From NCBI GenBank assembly GCA_943787375.1, contig CALSME010000004.1:152016-216015 (forward strand): 64,000 nt of DNA. Reading direction: 5' to 3'. This document shows, piece by piece, positions 1-7,571 of this stretch. The translations under genes and the position numbers were made by a program. Under the pieces are notes generated by a model that did not search any database, was not told the DNA's origin, and was given only the letters and a program-made list of their open reading frames with translations. This DNA is from an uncultured Polaribacter sp. GTDB lineage: Bacteria > Bacteroidota > Bacteroidia > Flavobacteriales > Flavobacteriaceae. Each line of letters starts with the position of its first letter. Positions within the stretch are counted from its first letter, which is position 1.

Positions 1-16
1 TAAATCTCCAGCCATA

Positions 17-532
17 ATGAAATTATTTAATAAGACAGAAATGTTAGATTTAGAGAAAATTTTAACTTTTTTTGACAATCAAATATTTAATAAATTTAAA
101 TCAAAATCATTAATACAAAATTATTCATTATTTTATGAAAAAAGCTTGAAGCGATTAGACAGTGGTGAAATTTATTTAGGGTTCAGTTATGAAAAACAAA
201 ATAAATTAATTCTTGAGTTAAAAGAATCTACTTTTAAGAAGATTTGGAATTTAGGTAAAAGTTATAATAAGAAAGATACTACAAGTATTGTAAATTTAAA
301 AGTTGATGGAAATTATATAAAATTTCTTAAAACTTTAGGAAAAGAAAATATTGCTATAAAAAAGTATGTAGATGATTTAATTTTCAACTATGATATAACC
401 CCAAGCCAGTCTTATTTTTTCATTAATAATTATGATTCTATAAATATTAAAGATGAAAGAATCAGATTAATGATTGCGATTCACTATTTAACCTTAAATA
501 ATATATATGGGGGAAGAGAAGTAATGAAATAA
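17..532 (+). CDS. Hypothetical protein, possible orphan immunity protein
   Basis: A 171-residue soluble, Lys/Asn-rich, mostly helical protein with no signal peptide or membrane segment. I do not recognise its family. The frame starts with ATG shortly after the window edge. It is followed by an IS1-end-like sequence near 540 (GTGTCCTAAA) and a terminator near 620. The two Rhs toxin cassettes downstream (6.1-9.5 kb) end in the same way: small gene, then the GTGTCCTAAA sequence. By that analogy it may be the immunity gene of a further Rhs cassette lying to the left. This function is inferred from context only. Confidence 0.5.
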   Translation: MKLFNKTEMLDLEKILTFFDNQIFNKFKSKSLIQNYSLFYEKSLKRLDSGEIYLGFSYEKQNKLILELKESTFKKIWNLGKSYNKKDTTSIVNLKVDGNYIKFLKTLGKENIAIKKYVDDLIFNYDITPSQSYFFINNYDSINIKDERIRLMIAIHYLTLNNIYGGREVMK

Positions 533-535
533 CAA

Positions 536-565
536 TGGCGGCAGTGTCCTAAAAGGGTGCTTTTA
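536..565 (+). repeat. IS1-end-like repeat, diverged copy 1
   Basis: GTGTCCTAAA followed by a GGGTGCTTTT stretch, starting near 543. It resembles the repeats starting at 7436 and 9515 and the sequence immediately before the IS1-family transposase (9663-9685). It lies just after a small orphan gene, as the other copies do. Confidence 0.45.
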
Positions 566-619
566 TAAAAGTATTAAGCAGTTTCCATTTTTGCTTAATT
601 GTAATTTTTTCATAGCAGA

Positions 620-650
620 AAACCACCTTTGGCGAGGTGGTTTTTTTGTG
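620..650 (+). terminator. Intrinsic terminator
   Basis: An 8-bp perfect stem (AAACCACC 620-627, GGTGGTTT 636-643) with loop TTTGGCGA, continuing into a T-run on the plus strand. It ends the gene at 17-532 and could also serve the convergent XRE gene. Confidence 0.85.
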
Positions 651-660
651 TTGTAATTTT

Positions 661-990
661 TTAAGAGTATGCTTTTTTGGTTTTATGATAAGAGATCGCC
701 ATATCTATTAAATCATATATTTTAGTTTTTTCATCTTCTGTAAAACTCTCAATATCTTTAATTTTTTGAAGTAGATTTTTATCCATAATCATTTCATCTC
801 CACCAAGTAAAAAATCAATAGTAACCCCTAATTTATCAGCAATATTTTTTGCTGTATCTATTGCAGGTTTAATCTCGTTACGTTCATAACGTCCAATAAT
901 GGGTGCAGATGTTCCTACTTTTTTAGCAAGTTCGTCTTGAGACCACTTTAAACGTTTTCTAATCGATAATATTCTTTCTCCAAAAGTCAT
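661..990 (-). CDS. XRE-family HTH transcriptional regulator
   Basis: A 109-residue Cro/C1-type DNA-binding protein. The helix-turn-helix covers about residues 3-60 (RKRLKWSQDELAKKVGTS, then RYERNEIKPAIDTAKNIADK), followed by a short acidic/helical tail. I chose the ATG at 990 (MTFGERI) over an upstream in-frame start at 1065, because a complete Bacteroidota promoter (TTTG at 1058-1061, 20-bp spacer, TACATTTG at 1030-1037) lies between them. The gene is divergent from the ATPase/recombinase operon at 1135. A 10-bp motif occurs in its own promoter spacer and again before 1135, so it probably represses both units. It is very likely the module's repressor. Confidence 0.85.
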   Translation of the reverse strand: MTFGERILSIRKRLKWSQDELAKKVGTSAPIIGRYERNEIKPAIDTAKNIADKLGVTIDFLLGGDEMIMDKNLLQKIKDIESFTEDEKTKIYDLIDMAISYHKTKKAYS

Positions 991-1029
991 ATAAAAGTAT
1001 TGTAAGTAACCGTATTTATTAGTATCAAG

Positions 1030-1061
1030 CAAATGTAAGTCACTTATTGGTATTAAGCAAA
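1030..1061 (-). promoter_or_regulatory. Promoter of the XRE gene
   Basis: On the minus strand, TTTG (1058-1061) and TACATTTG (1030-1037) are separated by 20 bp. This matches the Bacteroidota -33/-7 consensus (TTTG, TAnnTTTG). The expected transcript start lies about 30 nt before the ATG at 990. Confidence 0.75.
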
Positions 1062-1115
1062 TCACATTAATGTTGTTTTATTAGAACTTATTTATTAGTT
1101 TTGTCACCAATAAGT
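1042..1115. promoter_or_regulatory. Candidate XRE operator pair (inverted 10-mers)
   Basis: ACTTATTGGT at 1042-1051 and its exact reverse complement ACCAATAAGT at 1106-1115. Read in each direction of transcription, ACCAATAAGT follows a TTTG element (1058-1061 minus; about 1100-1103 plus) and lies in the promoter spacer. Binding there would block both divergent promoters. The plus-strand -7 box is poor. Confidence 0.55.
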
Positions 1116-1134
1116 ACTATAAATTATTTCAACA

Positions 1135-2664
1135 ATGTTAGATACAAGCAACACCAACAATTACCAGTACACCACCAAATACCTAGAACTCCATGTTTTA
1201 GGCGGATTAAAGACCAACAAATTAGAAAGCCTACGAGTGACTTTATCAATACAAAAGAACTCATCAGCGCAGATTCTGCGCCAGAGCATCGATTTGTACA
1301 ACGACAATCAAGTAGAAAAGTTGGTCAGAAAAATAGCAGAACGTTTAGAGATTGGGACGAGTGTTGTTCGCAAGACACTCCAAGAGCTCACCAAAGAATT
1401 AGAAAACTACCGCTTCCTATTACTTAAAAACGAGCAGCAGGCTGCAGCACCCTACATAAAAGAAATCACTAAAACCGAGCAACAAGCTGCAGAAACCTTT
1501 TTAAGGTCGCAGACCTTACTAGACAAAACCAACGAACTGATTGGTAAAAGTGGCGTTATTGGCGAAGACGTCAACCGACTATTAATGTACTTGATCTTCA
1601 CAAGCAGAAAAACCAACAATCCGTTACACTGCATCAGCTTGGGGAGTTCTGGCGTTGGAAAAACGCATTTACAAAGTAAAGTTGGAGAACTCATTCCAGA
1701 AGAAGACAAAGTAGAAATTACGGTATTATCGGCCAACGCATTTTATTATTTTAATAGAACAGAACTGCAACACAAACTCCTTTTAATAGAAGATTTAGAC
1801 GGCGCAGAATCGGTACTCTATCCACTTCGAGAATTACAATCTAAAAAACGCATTACAAAAACAGTAGTTCACAAAGACACCAAAGGAACTACAAAAACGA
1901 TCCATTTAACGGTTGAAGGTCCTGTATCTGTTGCAGGTTGTACCACACAAGAAAGTATCTACGAAGACAATTCAAACAGAAATTTTTTACTGTATATCGA
2001 TGAAAGTGCAGCACAAGACCAGCGAATAATGGACTATCAGCGCGCTGTGTCAGCGGGACAAGTAAATGAAGATGAAGAGTTAAAAGCTAAAATCCAACTC
2101 CGCAATGTGCAAAGAATACTCAAACCGATCAAGGTCATCAATCCTTTTGCAATGTACTTATCTCTGCCATCGGCAGTTTTTAAACCACGAAGAACCAACT
2201 CACATTATTTACAGTTTATAAGTGCAGTTACCTTTTACCATCAATATCAACGCCAACACAAAGTAAATAAAGAAACAGGCGAAGTATTTATAGAAACAAG
2301 TATAGAAGACATCCAAGAAGCGAACGAATTAATTATAGCTGTTTTGTTACGAAAGAGTGATTTATTAAGTGGCGCAAGTAGAACATTTTTTGAGCTCTTA
2401 AAAACACAATTAGCACACCACAAGCAAACAGATTTTAGCAATACAGAAGTTCGTAAATGGCTTAGGCTTCCAAAATCTACAGTTCGTAGAAAGTTTTTAG
2501 AATTGTTAGATGCAGATGTAATACAAAGAATTGCTACAAAAGAGAAAAGAATCTTCCGTTATGAACTGGTTCAAAAAGATGACTACAATAGCTTAAAAAC
2601 TACTATTAGCAGGGCTTTGCAAGATTGTATAGACAAAATCAATCGAACCACTGGTTCAGAATGA
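1135..2664 (+). CDS. P-loop ATPase/primase-like protein of a recombinase module
   Basis: A 509-residue protein. The N-terminal ~90 residues are helical and of unknown fold. A Walker A motif (GSSGVGKTHLQ) lies near residues 170-180, and a Walker-B-like LLLIEDLDGAE about 45 residues later. Near the C-terminus a winged-helix-like segment (TEVRKWLRLPKSTVRRKFLELL) suggests DNA binding. It heads an operon with two tyrosine recombinases and is divergent from an XRE repressor. Related proteins in Bacteroidota, as I recall, carry an N-terminal CHC2-type zinc finger and are annotated as DNA primase; no such finger is visible here. The likely role is ATP-dependent support of recombination or replication of the element. 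No precise family name can be given. Confidence 0.6.
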   Translation: MLDTSNTNNYQYTTKYLELHVLGGLKTNKLESLRVTLSIQKNSSAQILRQSIDLYNDNQVEKLVRKIAERLEIGTSVVRKTLQELTKELENYRFLLLKNEQQAAAPYIKEITKTEQQAAETFLRSQTLLDKTNELIGKSGVIGEDVNRLLMYLIFTSRKTNNPLHCISLGSSGVGKTHLQSKVGELIPEEDKVEITVLSANAFYYFNRTELQHKLLLIEDLDGAESVLYPLRELQSKKRITKTVVHKDTKGTTKTIHLTVEGPVSVAGCTTQESIYEDNSNRNFLLYIDESAAQDQRIMDYQRAVSAGQVNEDEELKAKIQLRNVQRILKPIKVINPFAMYLSLPSAVFKPRRTNSHYLQFISAVTFYHQYQRQHKVNKETGEVFIETSIEDIQEANELIIAVLLRKSDLLSGASRTFFELLKTQLAHHKQTDFSNTEVRKWLRLPKSTVRRKFLELLDADVIQRIATKEKRIFRYELVQKDDYNSLKTTISRALQDCIDKINRTTGSE

Positions 2665-2668
2665 ACCA
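2652..2668. repeat. Perfect palindrome overlapping a stop codon
   Basis: TGGTTCA-GAA-TGAACCA at the end of the ATPase gene. Further GAACC/GGTTC copies occur near 2562-2573, 2644, 2678 and 2717. It could be a recombinase or regulator site, or an mRNA hairpin before the recombinase genes. Confidence 0.5.
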
Positions 2669-2749
2669 AACCTATTTGAACCGATTAAACATAAGATTTA
2701 CAATAAGTTATAAGACAGGTTCATAAAATCTCAAAAAACACATACCGAA

Positions 2750-3703
2750 GTGAAAAAATTAAAGTTACAAAACGAATCCTATAAACTCTTTGTAAAGTCC
2801 TATAAAGAGTGGTTAGATATACTAGGTTATGCAGCAAGTACCGTCTATAGTTTACCCTTACATCTTCAAGAATTTTTTTATTATTTAGAGTGCCACGGGC
2901 ACAACGATTTAGAAAGCATCACCACCAAAAACGTCAAAGAATACTACACCTATTTACAAGAAAGACCCAATGAAAGAAGAAATGGCGCACTGAGTAAAAG
3001 CTATTTAAACAAGCATCAACAAGCCTTGAAGAAATTTAGTGATTACCTAAAACAACACAATGCCAAATCACGCTTGAGCGTGCATCTAAAAACAGAACAA
3101 CATCCAGTAGCAGAAAAACTAAATATACTTACGCAATCAGAAATAAAAGCCCTGTTTAGTGCAACAGCATACAGCCACCACAGCCAAAGAATGCAATTAA
3201 GAGACAAAGCCATTTTAGTGGTTTTATACAGCTGCGGCCTTCGCCGTAACGAAGCAGTACACTTAGATGTTAGTGATGTTTATTTTGATAAACAACGCCT
3301 GCACGTGCGACGAGCAAAGAATTACAAAGAACGATTTGTACCCATAAACAGAAAAAATGCAGCAATCTTAGAAGACTATATTTTTGAGGGGCGACCGCAG
3401 TTTCACAACAAAAACAATACAGAAGCTTTATTTATCAGCAAACAAGGAAGACGGTTAAACGGAATGAGTTTTGCAAATCGATTAAAAGCAATGGTAACAG
3501 CAACCAACAACAAAGAAATAGCAGAAAAAAGAATCACACTTCACACTTTAAGACACAGTATTGCCACCCATTTATTGCAACAAGAAGTAAAACTAGAAAG
3601 CATCAAAACCTTTTTAGGCCACAGCTCTTTAGAATCTACTCAAATCTATACGCACATTCTGAGCAAAGTCGAAGGATTAAAAACCATAGAAAATGAATCA
3701 TGA
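2750..3703 (+). CDS. Tyrosine recombinase/integrase A
   Basis: A 317-residue tyrosine recombinase with an N-terminal SAM-like core-binding domain (about 5-110) and a C-terminal catalytic domain. All catalytic positions are visible: Arg in CGLRRNEA, Lys in RRAKNYKERFVPI, HTLRH, LGHSS and the nucleophile Tyr in TQIYTH. It starts with GTG 85 bp after the ATPase gene and overlaps recombinase B by 11 bp, so the two are translationally linked. It probably cuts and rejoins DNA of the mobile module, perhaps together with recombinase B. The family is certain; the target site is unknown. Confidence 0.9.
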   Translation: MKKLKLQNESYKLFVKSYKEWLDILGYAASTVYSLPLHLQEFFYYLECHGHNDLESITTKNVKEYYTYLQERPNERRNGALSKSYLNKHQQALKKFSDYLKQHNAKSRLSVHLKTEQHPVAEKLNILTQSEIKALFSATAYSHHSQRMQLRDKAILVVLYSCGLRRNEAVHLDVSDVYFDKQRLHVRRAKNYKERFVPINRKNAAILEDYIFEGRPQFHNKNNTEALFISKQGRRLNGMSFANRLKAMVTATNNKEIAEKRITLHTLRHSIATHLLQQEVKLESIKTFLGHSSLESTQIYTHILSKVEGLKTIENES

Positions 3704-4583
3704 ATATAAAAAATACCTAGAAAAAGAAAAGTACCGAAAAACAACCATCGAGAGCTACACCAATCAAAGCCTTAAATTTATAGACTGGTGTACTAAAAAC
3801 GACACGACTCCAGAAACGATAGATTATAAAACAATCCTAAAATATATTAAATACTTACAGCAAAGAAAGACAACACAAAAAACCGTAAAACACACCATTG
3901 GAACCCTGAAAATCTACTTTAAACACCTGCTATCAGAGAATTACAGAAGCGACAATCCTGTAGAAAACATCCATATAAAAGGCATCAAAAGAAACATTAA
4001 TTATACCCTTTTAGAAGCAGACGAATTAGAAGATCTCTATTATAGTTTTGAGACTGAAAACATCGCAGATACCTATCACAAACTTTGTGCAAAGAGAAAT
4101 AAAATAATCGTTGGCTTGTTGGTGTATCAAGGATTAAACACCACCGAATTAAAACATCTAACCCTTGAAGACTTACAACTCTACAAAGGAAAAATCTATA
4201 TAAAAAGTGGCGCAAGAAGCAATCCAAGAACCTTAGAATTAAAAGCCTGGCAGGTGATCGAGTTTTTAGAATACATCCACCAGGTGCGAGAAGAAATATT
4301 GCAAAGAAAAAACTTAGAAACCAACAAAATTTTTATCCCCAACAATGCCCGTTTATCAATCACGATTCAGCATATTATAAAGAAGTTAAAGAAAACCAAT
4401 CACAAAGTACAGAACATTCATCAAATAAGAGCAAGTGTGATTACAAACTGGTTAAAACACTACAATTTAAGACAAGTACAAGTACTGGCAGGACATCGAT
4501 ATATATCTTCAACAGAACGTTACTTAGAAGACGATTTAGAATCTTTACACGAAATCGTGAACAACTTCCATCCGATCAATTAA
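3693..4583 (+). CDS. Tyrosine recombinase B, lacking catalytic Arg I
   Basis: A 296-residue tyrosine-recombinase-fold protein. The C-terminal half keeps HQIR, AGHRY and the Tyr of ERYLED. Where active enzymes have Arg in the GLRxxEL motif, this one reads GLNTTEL, and the usual beta-hairpin Lys region reads SGARSNPRTLEL. Loss of Arg I usually abolishes cleavage, so B may act as an architectural or regulatory partner of the intact recombinase A, whose gene overlaps it by 11 bp. It may alternatively be decaying. It is the last gene of the module before the 1.5-kb repeat-rich stretch. Confidence 0.8.
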   Translation: MNHEYKKYLEKEKYRKTTIESYTNQSLKFIDWCTKNDTTPETIDYKTILKYIKYLQQRKTTQKTVKHTIGTLKIYFKHLLSENYRSDNPVENIHIKGIKRNINYTLLEADELEDLYYSFETENIADTYHKLCAKRNKIIVGLLVYQGLNTTELKHLTLEDLQLYKGKIYIKSGARSNPRTLELKAWQVIEFLEYIHQVREEILQRKNLETNKIFIPNNARLSITIQHIIKKLKKTNHKVQNIHQIRASVITNWLKHYNLRQVQVLAGHRYISSTERYLEDDLESLHEIVNNFHPIN

Positions 4584-5594
4584 AAAAAGAGTGAATCCAA
4601 AAAAAATAGAATCCAAAAAAAATAGACGAAAATAAATTGCATCGGATAGAAATTATACGACAAAATGAATGCTAAAAAAACCGATTTTAATTTCTATTTT
4701 TCTTCTTTTTACTAAAAAAAATACACTTCATTTTTCTATCCATAAAACGACTTTCTGTGCAACAAACTTTTTATGGCTAAAAACAGTTAAAATACTGAAT
4801 ATCAGCATAATATATAAAATATTGTAAATCAGCGACTTAGCACTAATTTTAACACAAATTTAACATTTAGGGTTTATTCACTGATAAACAGATAGTTAAC
4901 AAAAAATTACTTTCGTTTTCGTGGCTTGGCAAGGGGTGTTACTATAGACCCCTTTAAAAATTACAACTGAATCAATATTGTTTTTGAGAAAATCAAAAAA
5001 AAAGAAGCAAATGACTTCTTAAAGTAAATGAGCGCTTTAAAAAAAAGAAATGAAATAGATTATCTACAGCATCTTTTAAATGTCTAAAAACACACTAAAA
5101 AAGCATCACAACCCTCTTTTTTACATACCTTTTTGAAATCGTTAAAAAAAAACACATTTCGTTCACATTTATCAAGAAAAAAAAAGAGCATTTATATTGT
5201 TATTTAAGCAAGCAAATTTAGGCACGACTTTTAAAAGTAAAATTTATAAAACTTACAAAAAACTTGAAAGTCAGTTTTTCTTGTTTTATGGATTTTTCAG
5301 AATTAAAAGCTCTTTGCCTTTTCAGGCTTTATAAATAAAAAAATAATTAAAAATCTGAAATTAATTTCGAAAAAAAAGTGTTTCGAGCCAAGTGCCGCAA
5401 CATGTAAATCTTACGTTAAAGATTGAGTGATTAAAAATGCATGAAAAACAAGCCCTTTTATTTTTGATGGAAAAGCCACGCACAGCCACCTCTTTTTCCA
5501 CCAAAAAGAAAACGTTTGCTGATTCAAAACGTTTTAGAACTTGGCGATTTAGAGGGGGTTGAAGCAAGGAAAATCGACACGTTTTAAAATGTAA
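4584..5594. other. AT-rich stretch without genes
   Basis: No convincing coding frame on either strand. Visible structure: a tandem 16-nt duplication (4593-4608 and 4609-4624, unit starting GAATCCAAAA), and a hairpin AAGGGGT (4931-4937) / ACCCCTT (4948-4954) with a 10-nt loop. Poly-A tracts are frequent. It could be the right flank or attachment region of the recombinase module. Confidence 0.5.
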
Positions 5595-5935
5595 ACTTCT
5601 TCATCTAGTTTGCGATAGCAAAGCATAAAAGTACCGAGTGCGCAGGCGCTGACTGAAGCTTGGCATTGGCAGAAGTGGCTGCAAAAAAGCTTTGGCAGTA
5701 TGGGGCGAAGCTCAGGGAGTATTTTACATAATTTTCATTATAACTACGGCTTTGGTGGTGCGGTTGGGGTTGTAGCGGCAGTATTATAATGCCAATTATG
5801 TAGAATATCGAGGCAAGGAAACGCAAGAAATACAGGGATTTTTGAGCTTTCGGTAGGCTCAAGCCAAGGCAAGCGAAAATACTGGATTTTTGGAGTGCGG
5901 AAATCATCATTAAATAAATTAGGGTTCATAAAGGA
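5595..5935. repeat. GC-richer intergenic block with inverted and direct repeats
   Basis: An imperfect inverted repeat has arms at 5720-5742 and 5785-5807 (20 of 23 positions pair) enclosing 42 bp. A second hairpin is TTGAGC (5842-5847) / GCTCAA (5857-5862). Two related direct repeats begin AGGCAAG and contain AAATAC..GG.ATTTTT (about 5810-5846 and 5867-5896). Base composition is less AT-rich than the flanks and no credible gene is present. It may be a recombination site or structured RNA. Confidence 0.5.
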
Positions 5936-6060
5936 TATAAGAATTTTTTTATATATTTGGTAAGCCTATGATAATGTAGAAAGGACGTTCATAAAATTTT
6001 TTTGTTTCTCAGAAGTGTATGCGTTAAAAAAGGGCGACCGATAAAAAAAAACGCTTAAAC
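5936..6060. other. AT-rich spacer before the first Rhs fragment
   Basis: No gene. TATATTTG at 5952-5959 fits a -7 box but has no -33 partner. Rhs homology begins abruptly at 6061, 33 nt after an in-frame TAA at 6025-6027, marking a recombination junction. Confidence 0.4.
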
Positions 6061-6099
6061 TATTACCCTTTTGGACTTAAACACAAAGGATACAATAAT

Positions 6100-7023
6100 G
6101 TGGTAACCACCAATGGAAACTCGGTGGCGCAGAAATTTGGTTATAATGGAAAAGAGTTGGAAGAAGGTTTAGGATATAATATGCATGATTTTGACATGCG
6201 ACATTACGACCCCACCATTGCACGTTGGGTAGTGGTTGACCCATTGGCAGAACAAATGCGTAGACATAGTCCGTATAATTATGCTTTTAATAATCCAATA
6301 TTTTTTATTGACCCAGATGGCATGTCTCCAGTTGCTACTTTAGAAGACCCTATTTATAATAAGAAAGCGGAATTAATTGGAGATGACGGAAAAAGTAATG
6401 GAAAAATTCATGTCGTTTACAATAATAAACAGGCAAAAGCAATCAAGAAAGAAACAGCAGCAGGAAATACTGCTATTGATTTAACAGGTAAAGATGTAGT
6501 AACTATTAACGGAGGAGAAGCTACTGTAAAAGGAGTTGTCGCTTCTGTGGAAGCACAAAGCAAAAACACTTCTGCTGGAGCAGGAGATGCAGGATTACAC
6601 GAAGAAGGAGGTCATACAGAAACAGGTGCTAATGGTAATACAAAAATAGTTGCTTGGAAATCTGGACAAAAGAAAAGTAAGACTGGTAATGGGTCTATAA
6701 ATTTATTTAATGGTATATCGCCAAAAGATTATCCAAAAGCAGATGAATTAGCAGATTATTGGCATGTTCATACCTCGAAAACACAAGAAGTCGAACAATC
6801 AGATGGAACAGTTAGAACTTATAGAGGTTCTATGGGACCTTCTGGAAGTTCTGGTAGTGCAGGAGGTGATATAGGTGCTGCCCGAAATCTTGAAAACAAT
6901 GGTTATAAGGGAACAGCTATACAAGTAGGAACATCTGCAGGTAAAAAAGTAAACTTTTATAATGGTAAAGGAGTAATAACTACTATAAAATATAAAAACT
7001 TTAAAAAGCTAAAAAATGATTAA
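6100..7023 (+). CDS. Orphan Rhs C-terminal fragment with JAB-like toxin domain (cassette 1)
   Basis: Only the tail of an Rhs protein is present. Homology to the RHS core starts at 6061 (YYPFGLKHKGYNN), and the frame is closed upstream by TAA at 6025, so no proper start exists; GTG at 6100 is nominal. The RHS-core signature (RHYDPTIARWVVVDPLAEQ, then SPYNYAFNNP and DPDGMSP) is followed by about 220 residues matching cassette 2. That tail has LHEEGG (Glu codons at 6601-6606), HVH (6763-6771) and a Ser/Gly-rich GGD segment. This is the order of a JAMM metallopeptidase site and resembles the JAB-like toxins of polymorphic systems; the Ser-Asp spacing is not canonical. It is probably a silent donor tip, activated when recombined onto a full Rhs gene. 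Confidence 0.7.
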   Translation: MVTTNGNSVAQKFGYNGKELEEGLGYNMHDFDMRHYDPTIARWVVVDPLAEQMRRHSPYNYAFNNPIFFIDPDGMSPVATLEDPIYNKKAELIGDDGKSNGKIHVVYNNKQAKAIKKETAAGNTAIDLTGKDVVTINGGEATVKGVVASVEAQSKNTSAGAGDAGLHEEGGHTETGANGNTKIVAWKSGQKKSKTGNGSINLFNGISPKDYPKADELADYWHVHTSKTQEVEQSDGTVRTYRGSMGPSGSSGSAGGDIGAARNLENNGYKGTAIQVGTSAGKKVNFYNGKGVITTIKYKNFKKLKND

Positions 7024-7399
7024 ACAATTTTATTTTTTCTTTATTTGTTTTATTAATATTCATTTTTGTTATTCTCAAAAAAAGGTATCTGTAAATTTTA
7101 TAGTTGGAAATGATACTATTAAAAATGTTGATTATTATTATTATTTAACAGAAAATAATCGTAAGAAAATATTTAAAAAAGAGAAAAATAAAATTATTCT
7201 CAGTAAAGAATTAATGGATCAAGAAGAAGTTAAAGTTTTTGCTATTACAAGAAGAAGAAAGCTAGAGTTTTATATAAAACCTAAAGAGATGTATTACTTA
7301 ACTATCATGAAAGATAGAGGTCTTTTTAATAAAAAATATATTATTAATCAAGGATTTGATTACGAAGAAATTGTAAAGTGTAGCAATAATACAAATTAA
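7016..7399 (+). CDS. Small secreted protein, candidate immunity protein of cassette 1
   Basis: A 127-residue protein with a hydrophobic N-terminal signal peptide (MIKQFYFFFICFINIHFCYS, cleavage likely before QKK), then a basic, beta-rich, Tyr-rich domain with no family I recognise. It overlaps the end of the JAB toxin fragment by 8 bp, the usual toxin-immunity arrangement in polymorphic toxin loci. The gene at 9058 occupies the same place in cassette 2 and also has a signal peptide. Neutralisation in the periplasm is therefore inferred. It could alternatively be a secreted accessory protein. Confidence 0.6.
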   Translation: MIKQFYFFFICFINIHFCYSQKKVSVNFIVGNDTIKNVDYYYYLTENNRKKIFKKEKNKIILSKELMDQEEVKVFAITRRRKLEFYIKPKEMYYLTIMKDRGLFNKKYIINQGFDYEEIVKCSNNTN

Positions 7400-7435
7400 C
7401 TTTTATAAAATAATATTCCCCGCTGCGGTAGGGTC

Positions 7436-7551
7436 GTGTCCTAAATTGGCGCTTTTGTAGAAATTGTAAAATTTAGTACTGATAATCAAGGTTTTAAAAA
7501 ATAAATACCCGTTTTGTTGTGGGGTATGTACGTTCATTGAAATAATAAAAG
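7436..7551 (+). repeat. 116-bp direct repeat, copy A
   Basis: Aligns without gaps to 9515-9630, with three mismatches by eye. It begins GTGTCCTAAATTGGCGCTT, the same 19 bases that precede the IS1-family transposase gene. Copy A joins straight into Rhs coding sequence (EYQYKDHLGNVRLSY) at its right end. Confidence 0.9.
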
Positions 7552-7571
7552 AATACCAGTACAAAGACCAT

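Noticed and set aside
1101..1427. Open frame of 108 codons on the plus strand
   Set aside because: It overlaps the ATPase gene in another frame, has Arg/His/Gln-rich nonsense composition and starts inside the operator.
5605..5929. Two overlapping minus-strand open frames in the repeat-rich gap
   Set aside because: Composition is not protein-like, they coincide with inverted repeats and have no promoter or recognisable domain.
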